DNA of 64,000 bases from Bifidobacterium subtile (lineage in GTDB: Bacteria > Actinomycetota > Actinomycetes > Actinomycetales > Bifidobacteriaceae): contig NZ_JGZR01000007.1 in assembly GCF_000741775.1 (NCBI RefSeq), positions 186,001 to 250,000 of the forward strand, given 5' to 3'. Within the stretch, counting starts at the first letter, position 1, and each line of letters starts with the position of its first letter. The notes beneath the pieces are model-generated. The model had not been told where the DNA came from. It made no database searches and saw only the letters and a list, made by a program, of their open reading frames with translations. Positions 36,751 to 45,843 of this stretch are shown here, piece after piece. Both the position numbers and the translations under genes were made by a program.

Positions 36751-38166
36751 CTACCCGACGACGATCGTCTCACAAGGATAGCGCACCACTTCGTCCGCGA
36801 GCGGCCGGTTGATGGCGTAGGCGATGGTCATCGGCCCCAGCCGCCCGATGATCATCGTCGCCGCCAGAAGCATCAAGGCGGCCGGATTGTCGGCGCACGC
36901 CACGCCGACCGAGTACCCGCCCAATCCGAAGGCCGAACAGGTGTCGAACAGGGCGTCGGTCAGCGACGCGCCGGTGACCATCATCAGCGCCATCGAAGTG
37001 ACGACCACGACCATGAAGCAGGCGGTGGTCACGCTCACCGCCGTCAAATGGATGCGCGTGGGCAGCCGCCGATGGAAGACGTTGACATCCTTGTGCCCGG
37101 TGAAGGCCGCACGACAGATCAGCAGCACTACAGCGAACGTGGTGACGCGGATGCCGCCGGCGGTCGAGGTGCTGCCGCCGCCGATGAACATCATCGCGCT
37201 CATGAACACCTTGGTCGGCTCGCTCACCTGCGGCACCCACGAGGGATCGAATCCGGAGCTGCGCGGCATCACTGCGGCCGACAGTGCACCGCGCAGCCGC
37301 GATTCGAAGTCGGCGTTGCGGAACAGATACGGATTGCGCCATTCGACGAGCAGGAACCAGACCAGCGACGTGGCGAGCAGCGAGAAGGTCGTCAACAAGG
37401 TGATCTTGGTGTGCAGCGTCCATTTGCGCGGCGGGATGCGCCCGTGCGCCGCCCGCATGAGATTCATGAGCACCGGGAAGCCCAGCGTGCCGCAGAACGC
37501 GCTGAGCATGATGGGCAGGCCCACCGCCCACGAATTGACATGCAGTCCTGCGCCATCGGGGGTGAATCCGGCATTGTTGTATGACGAAACGGCGTAGAAC
37601 AGCGCCTCCCACAGCGTGTTGCCGATGCGGCCATGATTGATGTGCAAAAGCCCGGGGAACAGAGCCACGAAGGTGATGGATTCGATGGCCAGCGCGGTGG
37701 CGACCACCACGCGCAGCACGCCGCGCACCTCGCCGAGCTTCGTCGTGCCCAGCTCGCTGGCGGTCAGCAGGCGTTGCGAGGCGCGCATATGGCGATTGGC
37801 GGCCAAGGCGATCAGCGAGGCGAAGGTCATGACGCCGACGCCGCCGATCTGGACCGACAGGAGAATAACGGCCTGGCCGAAGAAGGTCCAGTGCGTGGTC
37901 GTATTCACTACGGGAATGCCGCAGGTCGACAGGGCCGAAACCGCGGTGAAGAACGCGATCGGAATCGAGGTCGGCTGCTTCTCGTGCGAGGCGAGGGGCG
38001 TCATCAGCAATGGAGTGACCAGAACGATAAGCACGCCGAAATACAGAATCGTCATCCGCCCGGGGTGCGAGAACATGCGTGCGGCGAGGTGGACTATGCG
38101 GTATCGCATGCCCTTGGTGTTCCTGCCCGATCCGGTCTCATGGCGTTCGAAGATGGGATGCGGCAT
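36751..38166 (-). CDS. ktrB: Potassium uptake membrane subunit KtrB/TrkH type
   Basis: Membrane channel of 471 residues with the fourfold helix-pore-helix plan. Pore segments are visible: AVSALSTCGIPVVNT, AVSSYNNAGFTPDG, AVMPRSSGFDP (preceding GGGSTSTAGGIRVTT) and DTCSAFGLGGYSVG, each with the selectivity Gly. It imports K+ together with KtrA, probably driven by the membrane potential or Na+. ATG 38166 is chosen because AAGGAG lies 8 nt upstream; an in-frame start at 38187 is also possible. It is divergent from nadK, with 114 nt between starts. Confidence 0.94.
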   Translation of the reverse strand: MPHPIFERHETGSGRNTKGMRYRIVHLAARMFSHPGRMTILYFGVLIVLVTPLLMTPLASHEKQPTSIPIAFFTAVSALSTCGIPVVNTTTHWTFFGQAVILLSVQIGGVGVMTFASLIALAANRHMRASQRLLTASELGTTKLGEVRGVLRVVVATALAIESITFVALFPGLLHINHGRIGNTLWEALFYAVSSYNNAGFTPDGAGLHVNSWAVGLPIMLSAFCGTLGFPVLMNLMRAAHGRIPPRKWTLHTKITLLTTFSLLATSLVWFLLVEWRNPYLFRNADFESRLRGALSAAVMPRSSGFDPSWVPQVSEPTKVFMSAMMFIGGGSTSTAGGIRVTTFAVVLLICRAAFTGHKDVNVFHRRLPTRIHLTAVSVTTACFMVVVVTSMALMMVTGASLTDALFDTCSAFGLGGYSVGVACADNPAALMLLAATMIIGRLGPMTIAYAINRPLADEVVRYPCETIVVG

Positions 38167-38280
38167 CGCATGCTCCTTATCGCCCACTGCTTATTGCAGT
38201 CCTACTGTATGCTGTGCGTTCGATGTTTCCTATAGTATGGGATGTCGCCAAAGGTTTTCGAGCGAGAAAGAAGCGCAACC

Positions 38281-39282
38281 ATGGCCGATACTCGGCATGC
38301 GGTGGTCGTCACCCACCCCAGTCTGCGGGAGCAGGGCGTGATATCCGACGCGATCGAGCAGCTCAACTACGCGGGATTCTCCGTCACCATCGTAGACAAC
38401 ACCGAGGCGCCGGCGTTCGGCATGAGCACCAAGGCCGTCGACCCTGACACGGAGATCGTCGTGGTGCTGGGCGGCGACGGCACGATTCTGCGCGCAGCCG
38501 AGCTGATCTACTGCACCGACGTGCCGATTCTGGGCGTGAATCTGGGCCATATCGGCTTCCTGGCCGAATTCGAAAGCTTCCAGATGAGCGAGGCCATCCA
38601 GCGGGTCGCCGATCACGACTACTCGATCGACGAGCGCATGGTCGCCCATGCCGACGTGTGGCTGCCGGGCGAAAGCGAGCCGATAAGCGATTGGGCGCTC
38701 AACGACATCACGCTCGGCACGGCAGATCGCGGCAAAATGATCTCCCTGGCTGTTCGCGTGGATGGCGTGGCGATGAACTCCTATAGCTGTGACGGCACGA
38801 TTATCTCGACGCCGACCGGTTCGACCGCCTACGCATTCTCTGCGGGAGGCCCGGTGATATGGCCGAATGTCAAGGCGCTGCAGCTGGTCCCCATCGCCGC
38901 CCACGCCCTGTTCGCGCGGCCGCTGATCATCGGCTCGGGCTCCAAGTTCACCTTGGACATCATGGAGAATTCGCCATCCGCAGGCTGGATCTGCTGCGAC
39001 GGCCGCCGCCAGCGCGAACTGCCCAAAGGCACGCGCATCGAAGTGCGCGAATCGCGGGATACGCTCCACTTGGCACGCCTGTCAGGGGTTCCTTTCACGA
39101 ATCGATTGGTTTCCAAATTCAATCTCCCGGTGGTCAGCTGGCGCGATCAGGATCATCATGCGGATCGCGCGGCGGGCAGGCCACAGACCAGCAACGAGCA
39201 TAATGACAATGCGCCTAACGACTTCGCTCATAACGATACTGGCGGTGAAGCTGCTGGCTGTGCGGAAGCAGGCGACTGCTGA
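38281..39282 (+). CDS. nadK: NAD kinase
   Basis: Phosphorylates NAD to NADP with ATP or polyphosphate. 333 residues. The GGDGT motif lies in VVLGGDGTILRAAEL and the NE/D-like block in GVNLGHIGFLAEFE; the glycine-rich GSTAYAFSAGGPVI segment forms the beta domain. A C-terminal tail of about 35 residues is polar and low-complexity (DHHADRAAGRPQTSNEHND). It shares TGATG with recN (1-nt overlap), so it is coupled to recN. The ATG at 38281 is chosen; a longer frame from 38242 would have no better RBS. Confidence 0.95.
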   Translation: MADTRHAVVVTHPSLREQGVISDAIEQLNYAGFSVTIVDNTEAPAFGMSTKAVDPDTEIVVVLGGDGTILRAAELIYCTDVPILGVNLGHIGFLAEFESFQMSEAIQRVADHDYSIDERMVAHADVWLPGESEPISDWALNDITLGTADRGKMISLAVRVDGVAMNSYSCDGTIISTPTGSTAYAFSAGGPVIWPNVKALQLVPIAAHALFARPLIIGSGSKFTLDIMENSPSAGWICCDGRRQRELPKGTRIEVRESRDTLHLARLSGVPFTNRLVSKFNLPVVSWRDQDHHADRAAGRPQTSNEHNDNAPNDFAHNDTGGEAAGCAEAGDC

Positions 39283-41144
39283 TGCTAAGCGAGCTTGAAA
39301 TCAGCGCTCTCGGCCCCATCCGCCATGCGAGGCTCGCCTTTTCGCCGGGCATGACCGCGATAACAGGCGAGACAGGCGCCGGCAAATCGATGCTGCTCAA
39401 CGCCATCCGCTTGATTTCCGGGGCCTCAGCCGACAGCGGCCAGGTTTCCGCGCAGGCCGGCGAGGCATGGGCGCAAGGCGTTTTTGCCGTATCGCCCGAT
39501 TCTGCGGCCGCAGCCGTGGCACAGGATGCGGGCAGCTCGCTGCCTGAAGACGGCGAGCTGTTCCTTTCGCGCACCGTGCCCAGTTCGGGGCGCTCGCGGG
39601 CCGTGCTGTGCGGGCACAGCGTGCCGCGTTCGGTGCTTGCCGACATTGCGGCTCAGCTGGTCACGATTCACGGTCAGGCCGATCAGCTGCGCATCGCTTC
39701 AAGTGCGCGCCAGCGCGAGTTCCTCGACATGGTCTCCGGAGACGAGCAGGAGCGTGACGCATACCGTGCGGCGTGGGGCGAGCTACGTGCCTTGGACGAG
39801 CGGCTGAGCACGCTCAAATCCCAGGAAGCCTCGGTGCGCCAGCGGGCCGACTATCTGCGCGAATCCATCGAGCAGATCAATGCAGTAGACCCGTATCCGG
39901 GCGAGGATGAGGAGCTGAAGGCCAAACGCTCGCGCATCGAGAATGCCGCCGACATCACGCGCGGGGTGGGCCAGGCTTTGGCAGCCCTTGATTCCTCGCA
40001 GATCGATGTGGACGCAGCAGGCCCCGGTGCAGCAGGCCTGATTGAGCATGCCCAGCAGTCGCTGCGGGCGATTCATGCTTCCGGGCCGTTCGAAGAGGCT
40101 GCTGATCGGCTGGCGTCGATTACCGCGGATATCGCGGATGTGGTTTTCACGCTGTCCAGCCAGCTCAACGCCGACGAGGATGTGGATGACCTCGATTCGC
40201 TCAACGCCCGTATTCACGAATTGGGCGAGCTTACCCGGCGCTGGGGGCCGGGCGTGGAGGATGTCATCGCATGGCGAGATCAAGCCGTGCTCGACATGGA
40301 GGATATGGATGCTTCGCCAGAGAAGCTTGAAGAGCTTGAGGCGCGGCGCGGCAAGGCCTATCGCAAGGCGTTGCAGGCTGCAGAGGCTTTGAGCCGGGTG
40401 CGAAGCGCGGCCGCCAAGCAGCTGTCGAAGACGGTGAGCGAGGAACTGGGTTCGTTGGCGATGGCCGGTGCTCGGCTGGATATTCGGGTCACGCAGCGTG
40501 CGGCTGCGGCGCATGCCGGCGCGGAAACAGCGAAGACGACGGGGGATTCGGCGGCGCAGCGCTCGGCGGCACGTCGTTCGTCGGTAGCGCGGCAGACGCA
40601 GCGTGAGCAAGCCTCTGATACCGGCTCGCTGGATGCTCACGGACGCGACGACATTGAGTTCCTGTTCACGCCATTTCCCGGGTCGGCGCAGTTGGCGATG
40701 GGCAAAAGTGCTTCGGGCGGCGAGCTCAGCCGCTTGATGCTCGCCTTGGAGCTGGCTGCGGCAGACAAGCGCGGCGACCGCTCCGAGATGACCTTCATCT
40801 TCGACGAGGTGGATGCCGGTGTCGGCGGCAAGGCTGCGGTAGAGCTTGGCCGCCGTTTGGCGAGGCTCGCCAGGCATGCCCAGGTCATCGTCGTGACCCA
40901 TCTGGCGCAGGTCGCCTCGTGGGCCGACGCGCAATTCGTCGTAGCCAAGGAAGTCGGCACTGCTGATACCGCCGAAGGCAGTGGGGACACAGGTGACAGG
41001 GGAGCGACTCCCGTTGTCGCTACAGGCGTGAGCGCGGTGCATGGCGATGCTCGGGTGCGCGAGATAGCGCGCATGCTCTCCGGCAGCGAATCGGCGGCGT
41101 CGTTGAACCACGCCCGCGAACTCCTTGCCTCAAGCGGCCAGTGA
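39282..41144 (+). CDS. recN: DNA repair protein RecN
   Basis: SMC-like ATPase for double-strand break repair, 620 residues. The N-terminal Walker A reads ITGETGAGKSMLLNAI. The coiled-coil arms lie at about residues 150-370, and the ABC signature ASGGELSRLMLALEL and Walker B FIFDEVDAGVGGKAA lie near residues 470-515. VIVVTHLAQVASWAD contains the switch His. Between the arms and the C-terminal head is an Ala/Ser/Arg-rich insert of about 45 residues (AAAAHAGAETAKTTGDSAAQ area), seen in some high-GC RecN. Second insert near 565-580 (DTAEGSGDTGDRG). Overlaps nadK by 1 nt. Confidence 0.95.
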   Translation: MLSELEISALGPIRHARLAFSPGMTAITGETGAGKSMLLNAIRLISGASADSGQVSAQAGEAWAQGVFAVSPDSAAAAVAQDAGSSLPEDGELFLSRTVPSSGRSRAVLCGHSVPRSVLADIAAQLVTIHGQADQLRIASSARQREFLDMVSGDEQERDAYRAAWGELRALDERLSTLKSQEASVRQRADYLRESIEQINAVDPYPGEDEELKAKRSRIENAADITRGVGQALAALDSSQIDVDAAGPGAAGLIEHAQQSLRAIHASGPFEEAADRLASITADIADVVFTLSSQLNADEDVDDLDSLNARIHELGELTRRWGPGVEDVIAWRDQAVLDMEDMDASPEKLEELEARRGKAYRKALQAAEALSRVRSAAAKQLSKTVSEELGSLAMAGARLDIRVTQRAAAAHAGAETAKTTGDSAAQRSAARRSSVARQTQREQASDTGSLDAHGRDDIEFLFTPFPGSAQLAMGKSASGGELSRLMLALELAAADKRGDRSEMTFIFDEVDAGVGGKAAVELGRRLARLARHAQVIVVTHLAQVASWADAQFVVAKEVGTADTAEGSGDTGDRGATPVVATGVSAVHGDARVREIARMLSGSESAASLNHARELLASSGQ

Positions 41145-41269
41145 CGTGGGGAGCATATAATTCGGGCAGTAGTGCTGCGGGAATATGTATTTGCCGTGGC
41201 AATAATCGATATGGCAGCGCACCGAAGACAAACGCATCGAAGACAGTTACAGCAAAGAACGGGGAAATT

Positions 41270-41959
41270 ATGGCTCAGCAACGCAGCAAAGCAGCTACGA
41301 ACGGTGTCAATGCGGGCAAAGGTGCCATCTTCGATTTGGATGGCACGCTGCTCGATTCTATGGGCGTCTGGGATCAGATCGATATCGATTTTCTGCATCG
41401 GCGCGGGTTCGAGGTTCCTAGTGACTATATGTCCAAGGTCAGCGCGATGCAGTTTCAGCAGATCGCCGAATACACCATCGCGCGATTTGGCCTGCTTGAC
41501 AGCCCGCAGGAGCTGATGAACGAGTGGAACGCGATGGCGCAGATCGCCTATTCCAGCGTCGTGGAAGCCAAACCGCATGCGGCGGAATACCTGCAATCGC
41601 TCAAGGACTCCGGCGCCAGGCTTGCAGTGGCGACTTCGCTGCCGCCTGAGCTTCGCGAGCCGGCGATGGAGCATGTCGGCATCGCCAAGTACTTCGATGT
41701 GCTGTGCAGCGTCGATGACGCAGGCGATGTGGGCAAGGACCGTCCCGATGTCTATTTGCTCGCGGCCCGTAGACTCGGTGTCCAGCCCGCCGATTGCACC
41801 GTATTCGAGGATCTGCTTGAGGGCATACGCTCGGCCAAGTCGGCTGATATGAAGGTCTGGGCGATGCACGACGACTCGTCCAACATGAATTGGGAGTCGA
41901 TCTGCGGCATCGCGGACGGTGTGCTCTTCGATTTCGCTGATGCGCCGGCAGTGCTGTAG
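41270..41959 (+). CDS. HAD family hydrolase, beta-phosphoglucomutase-like
   Basis: Cytosolic HAD phosphatase of 229 residues. Motif I is AIFDLDGTLLDSMGVWD, motif II is AVATSLPPE, and the metal block VFEDLLEGIRSAKSADM lies near residue 175. An alpha-helical C1 cap at about residues 25-90 fits the phosphoglucomutase/phosphatase subfamily. ATG 41270 has GGGGAAA upstream; the longer frame from 41141 would overlap recN by 4 nt and has no cap support. It may be read through from recN. Substrate unknown. Confidence 0.87.
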   Translation: MAQQRSKAATNGVNAGKGAIFDLDGTLLDSMGVWDQIDIDFLHRRGFEVPSDYMSKVSAMQFQQIAEYTIARFGLLDSPQELMNEWNAMAQIAYSSVVEAKPHAAEYLQSLKDSGARLAVATSLPPELREPAMEHVGIAKYFDVLCSVDDAGDVGKDRPDVYLLAARRLGVQPADCTVFEDLLEGIRSAKSADMKVWAMHDDSSNMNWESICGIADGVLFDFADAPAVL

Positions 41960-42050
41960 AAGCCGAGGACAGGCAAAGTCGAGTCGGTGTAAAGTCGGTT
42001 TTCTGTCGAGAGCAGGAGTCCGACGCCGTGCCGATGATTGCCCGGGGGCG

Positions 42051-42255
42051 TATCTGCGTTATGTGAGGCGCTATCGGGATGCTGTGGAGGTCTATCTACG
42101 TTGTGTGAGGCGCTATTTTCTGGATTGTCGAGTATCAGACGGCACAGAACCGCCATTTCTGGCCAGTGATACTCGGGGTGTCAAAGAATTAACGCCTCAC
42201 ATAACGCAGATAGACCTGGACAAGGCCAAGTTAACGCCTCACACAACGCAGATAG
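42051..42255. repeat. Nested inverted-repeat element with 47-nt core (family A, copy 1)
   Basis: Two left units (42051-42074 and 42091-42116) read TATCTGCGTTATGTGAGGCG and a close variant; two right units (42189-42216 and 42231-42255) read the reverse complement. Left and right pair as nested stems. A 47-nt core 42129-42175 is bounded by CGAGTATC and GATACTCG and holds CCGCCATTTCTGGCCA. The element fills the gap between a plus-strand HAD gene and the minus-strand antiporter. A second copy lies at 62264-62465 with the core inverted. Confidence 0.85.
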
Positions 42256-42369
42256 CCGGTTTTCGAGAGGTCTGCGAGAACTTTGGCACTCGCCGACTCC
42301 CGCAGCATAGAGCGACCAAGCAGCCAATCCACTGACCCATGCGCAAATATGAAATCTGATTTCGTCGTA

Positions 42370-44202
42370 TCAGTTCAGCGAGATGGCTCGTGTTTCCAAC
42401 GACAGCTGATCGGCGTCGAGGATGTCCAGCGCTTCGCCGATGCCCTCAGGCGAGAACAGACCCGCGTCGTTGGCATCGAGCAGGGCCGTTCTTTGCGCGA
42501 CGATGATGTCCAGCGCATAATCGTAGGAGATTTCAGCGAGACGGCGGCGGTCCTGCATAGGACCGAGTGGAAGTTGGCCGGGTCCCGAATCCGCGTCATT
42601 ATCGTCGTCGCCTGAATAATTCCGCATCGCTTCGAACTGCTGGCGTGCCAGCGCCATCGCCGCCCTGCGGATCTGGTCCCTATTGGCGTCCTTGCTCGTC
42701 ACGTCGATGTTGAACTTGACCAGCAGATTGCAGATGGCCCCGGGCGGCCGCACCGTGCGGGCGGCATGGCGGATGAGCTGGCGAATCGCATCATGCTCGT
42801 CGCGGCTGACTCCGACGGTTCGCGCGGGTTTGGCGAGCCGGACGACTTGGTTCAGGGTGGTTCCCTGAATGAGCAGCGAAGCGGCGGCGACCAGGAAGGC
42901 GACAAAGATGAGGAACGACCTGTGCGCGGTGCCCAAGGGCAATGTCTGGGCCGCGGCCAGCGTGATGCTGCCGCGCATTCCGGCCCAGACCATGACGCTT
43001 CCTTCGCGCGGCCCCAAAGGGTGATCGGTGTGATAGTCCAAATCTGAGACCAATCGCGTCAGCCGCCGTTGAAGCCAGTTGCGCCGCCCTTGATGGGTCG
43101 CATTGGCCTGCTGCGGCTCCTGCTGTGCCAGCGCGCTTTCCAAATCGAGCGCCGCACCGACTTTTTCCGAGGCATGCTGCAGTCGAGACTTGAAGCGCGC
43201 CCTGCGCCCAGACCAGCGCGCTAAAACACTGAGCAGCGGCATGGTCACGGCGGTGCGCAAAATAAGAGTGAGCGCCAATGTGACGGCAGCGACGCCGAGA
43301 GCCAAGCGCCAGCTGAAGGAGTCTCCTTCGAGGTCGCTGACAACGGAGGTGAGTTCCAAGCCCATAAGCAGAAAGACTGACGATTCCAGAATCATCATCA
43401 GCGAGTTCCACGTCGTTTTGCTTGACATGCGCTGCGTCGGCGTGAGCGATCTAGGGCCGCGATGACTGACGACCAGCCCGGCGACAACCGCTGCCACCAA
43501 GCCCGAGCTGTGCAGAAACTCGGCCGGCAGGAAGGCGACAAAAGGCGTGGCCAGCGAAAGCACGGTGTCAGGCGTGGCGCTGTTGATTTTCGAACGCAGC
43601 CAGATCATCACGTGGCCCACAAGCCAGCCAATCACGACGGCCCCCACCACAGCGATAACGAAGTCGAGCACTACCTGCCCCGCGCTGATTCTGCTGGTCA
43701 TCGCGCCGACTGCGGAACTGAGAATCACCAGCGCCGTGGCGTCATTGACCAGCCCTTCGCCTTCCAGAATCGTCACGACTCGTTGCGAGACGCCAGCCTT
43801 CTTCACGATGGCCGTAGCCACGGCATCGGTAGGGCTGACGATGGCTCCTAGGGCGATGCAGGCGGCGATGCCGACGCCGGGGGCCATCAGATTGACAGCG
43901 AATCCGATAACGGCAGAGGAGAGCGCCACAAGAACGACGGCAAGCACGCCGATAGGCAGGAGATTGCGGCGGAATTCGGAGACCGACATATTCACGGCGG
44001 AGGAGTACAGCAGCGGTGGCAGAATCACGGTAAGCACAAACTCGGGCATGGCCTCGATTGCAGGCATATTCGGAATCAGCGCGACGCCGGCACCGAGCAC
44101 CAGCAGCAGTATCGGCGCGGCGATCCTGATCTTGTCGGAGAGCAGATCGGCCGCTGCGGTGACAGCAAGCACAGCGATGATGGCGAGCAGTAGTGTGGTC
44201 AT
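42370..44202 (-). CDS. Na+/H+ antiporter, CPA1/NhaP type
   Basis: Membrane antiporter of 610 residues with about 12 transmembrane helices in the first 420 residues. The cation-site region has ALGAIVSPTDAVATAIVKKA and EGLVNDATALVILSSAVG, with the Asp residues of the CPA1 family; AGMRGSITLAAAQTLPLG follows. A C-terminal cytosolic domain (about residues 440-610) is rich in charges and ends in helical segments that may regulate it. The ATG at 44202 has GAGGCAA upstream. It is alone, with the repeat element downstream and a divergent GntR operon upstream. Confidence 0.88.
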   Translation of the reverse strand: MTTLLLAIIAVLAVTAAADLLSDKIRIAAPILLLVLGAGVALIPNMPAIEAMPEFVLTVILPPLLYSSAVNMSVSEFRRNLLPIGVLAVVLVALSSAVIGFAVNLMAPGVGIAACIALGAIVSPTDAVATAIVKKAGVSQRVVTILEGEGLVNDATALVILSSAVGAMTSRISAGQVVLDFVIAVVGAVVIGWLVGHVMIWLRSKINSATPDTVLSLATPFVAFLPAEFLHSSGLVAAVVAGLVVSHRGPRSLTPTQRMSSKTTWNSLMMILESSVFLLMGLELTSVVSDLEGDSFSWRLALGVAAVTLALTLILRTAVTMPLLSVLARWSGRRARFKSRLQHASEKVGAALDLESALAQQEPQQANATHQGRRNWLQRRLTRLVSDLDYHTDHPLGPREGSVMVWAGMRGSITLAAAQTLPLGTAHRSFLIFVAFLVAAASLLIQGTTLNQVVRLAKPARTVGVSRDEHDAIRQLIRHAARTVRPPGAICNLLVKFNIDVTSKDANRDQIRRAAMALARQQFEAMRNYSGDDDNDADSGPGQLPLGPMQDRRRLAEISYDYALDIIVAQRTALLDANDAGLFSPEGIGEALDILDADQLSLETRAISLN

Positions 44203-44385
44203 GACGTTGCCTCGTGCGCGAGATTCGCGTCTGTCTGGGGTTCCATGCCTGTCTCCTTGTACGAAGTTACTTGCGCATTGTATCGAAAGTGCGGCATAGC
44301 TGGTGGCGTTGCTGTAATGGCTTATTTCGATGTACGTGCGGCGGACGATGTAATACCTTCCACGGCAGGAAAATTGCCTCCCAAA

Positions 44386-44452
44386 ACTGTTATGTTACCG
44401 ACTTGCACAGTTGACATGACTGTTATACTGTTATGCAAATCAGCATAACAGT
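44386..44452. promoter_or_regulatory. Promoter and operator of the GntR-ABC operon
   Basis: A palindrome at 44427-44452 has 10-bp arms ACTGTTATGC and GCATAACAGT around AAATCA. Two more half-sites, ACTGTTATG (44386-44394) and ACTGTTATAC (44419-44428), lie upstream in direct orientation, and a -35-like TTGACA is at 44411-44416. The layout suggests autoregulation by the GntR protein encoded 44 nt further on. The exact -10 is unclear since several TATACT-like words overlap the operator. Confidence 0.72.
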
Positions 44453-44495
44453 GCTACCGAATTGTTGAATTCAGCAGAGTACAAGAAAGGACATG

Positions 44496-44948
44496 ATGAA
44501 ACTGATCATCTCATCCGTGTCCGGCAAACCGATTTACGAGCAAATCAAGCAGCAGATACGCGCCGCAGTCCTTTCGGGCGAACTGGCGCCGGGGGAGGCC
44601 CTGCCTTCCCTGCGCAAGCTCGCCAAGGAGCTGCGCATCTCCGTGCTCACCGTCACCCGGGCATACAACGAGCTGGCGGACGAGGGCGTGGTGCGCAATA
44701 TCCAAGGCAAAGGCACCTTCGTCATGAAGCGCGGCAACGAGGTGATGCGCGAGCAATTATCGCGGCGCATCGCCGACAGCCTGCTGCAGGTCAGCATGGC
44801 CGCCAAGGCCGCGGACGTGCCGCTGCTTGATCTGCTCGACATGCTTGAAACGGCCTACCACAATGCTCCAACGCCACTCGATGGCGGGGCGACATCAGTC
44901 GGCGCCGAGGCAAGCGAAGAAGAAGGGAACGCACATGACGGTCGATAA
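44496..44948 (+). CDS. GntR family regulator, YtrA subfamily
   Basis: Short regulator of 150 residues. The N-terminal winged helix is typical of GntR proteins (PIYEQIKQQIRAAVLSGELAPG, then SLRKLAKELRISVLTVTRAYNELAD). A short helical C-terminal part replaces a ligand domain, which defines the YtrA group linked to ABC transporters. ATG 44496 is chosen because GAAAGG lies 5 nt upstream; ATG 44493 is nearly equivalent. It overlaps the ABC ATPase gene by 14 nt. The operator upstream suggests self-repression; the signal is unknown. Confidence 0.88.
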   Translation: MKLIISSVSGKPIYEQIKQQIRAAVLSGELAPGEALPSLRKLAKELRISVLTVTRAYNELADEGVVRNIQGKGTFVMKRGNEVMREQLSRRIADSLLQVSMAAKAADVPLLDLLDMLETAYHNAPTPLDGGATSVGAEASEEEGNAHDGR

Positions 44949-45843
44949 GCTGCAAGGCGTAATGCAAGATTCGGCGCCACTCGCGCTGAGCATTGATGGC
45001 GTCACAAAGCGCTACGATTCGGGTTTCACTTTGGAGGACGTGACTTTCGACCTGCCTGCCGGCTACATCATGGGGCTGATTGGGCCGAACGGCGCGGGCA
45101 AATCCACGCTTATCAAGCTCATCCTCAACATGATCCGGCGCGACGCAGGGTCGATATCCGTGCTCGGCATGGACAATATCCGCAGCGAAGAGGCGACCAA
45201 AGAACAGCTTGGCATCGTCTTCGATACGCATTACTTCATCGAGGCGTGGACCGTGCGTAAGGCCGGGCAGGCTATGGCACCGATGTACCCCACGTGGAAC
45301 CAGCAGGCTTTCGACAGCTATCTGCGTCGGTTCGGCCTTGACGAACGCAAAAAGGTCAAAGAGCTCTCACGCGGCATGCAGATGAAGCTCATGCTCGCCG
45401 TGGCGCTAAGCCACGACGCGAAGCTGCTGATCCTCGACGAGCCGACGAGCGGCTTGGATGTGCTCGGCCGGGACGAGCTGATGGACATCCTGCACGAGTA
45501 CATCGAAGACGGGGCGCACAGCGTGCTTTTCAGCACGCATATCACCGACGATCTTGAGCACGCCGCCGACTTCATCACCTACATCACCGGCGGGCGGCTG
45601 TACTACAGCGGCCCCAAGGACGAGTTCGAGGATTCCTTCCGACTGGTCAAAGGAGGTCCGGAGCAGTTCGAGTTGCTGCAAGGCCGGGCACTGGGGACTC
45701 ACCATTATGCGACGGGCTTCGATGCACTGGTGTCGGTGTCTGCTGCAGAGAATCTGCGAGACGGCAACGCGCATCTGGCAATTGAGCCAGTGTCGATTGA
45801 CGACATCATCAGACTTACCAACATAAAGGAGAATTCGCGATGA
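44935..45843 (+). CDS. ABC transporter ATP-binding protein, YtrB-like
   Basis: Cytosolic ATPase of 302 residues. Walker A GPNGAGKST, the YtrB-type signature LSRGMQMKL, Walker B LLILDEPTSGLDVLGRDEL and switch His STHITDDLEHAAD are present. The signature differs from LSGGQ as in many YtrB/CcmA-like exporters. A C-terminal domain of about 70 residues follows. The ATG at 44935 lies within the end of the GntR gene; it shares ATGA with the permease. The three-gene unit resembles cell-envelope stress responders in Gram-positives; substrate unknown. Confidence 0.87.
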   Translation: MTVDKLQGVMQDSAPLALSIDGVTKRYDSGFTLEDVTFDLPAGYIMGLIGPNGAGKSTLIKLILNMIRRDAGSISVLGMDNIRSEEATKEQLGIVFDTHYFIEAWTVRKAGQAMAPMYPTWNQQAFDSYLRRFGLDERKKVKELSRGMQMKLMLAVALSHDAKLLILDEPTSGLDVLGRDELMDILHEYIEDGAHSVLFSTHITDDLEHAADFITYITGGRLYYSGPKDEFEDSFRLVKGGPEQFELLQGRALGTHHYATGFDALVSVSAAENLRDGNAHLAIEPVSIDDIIRLTNIKENSR

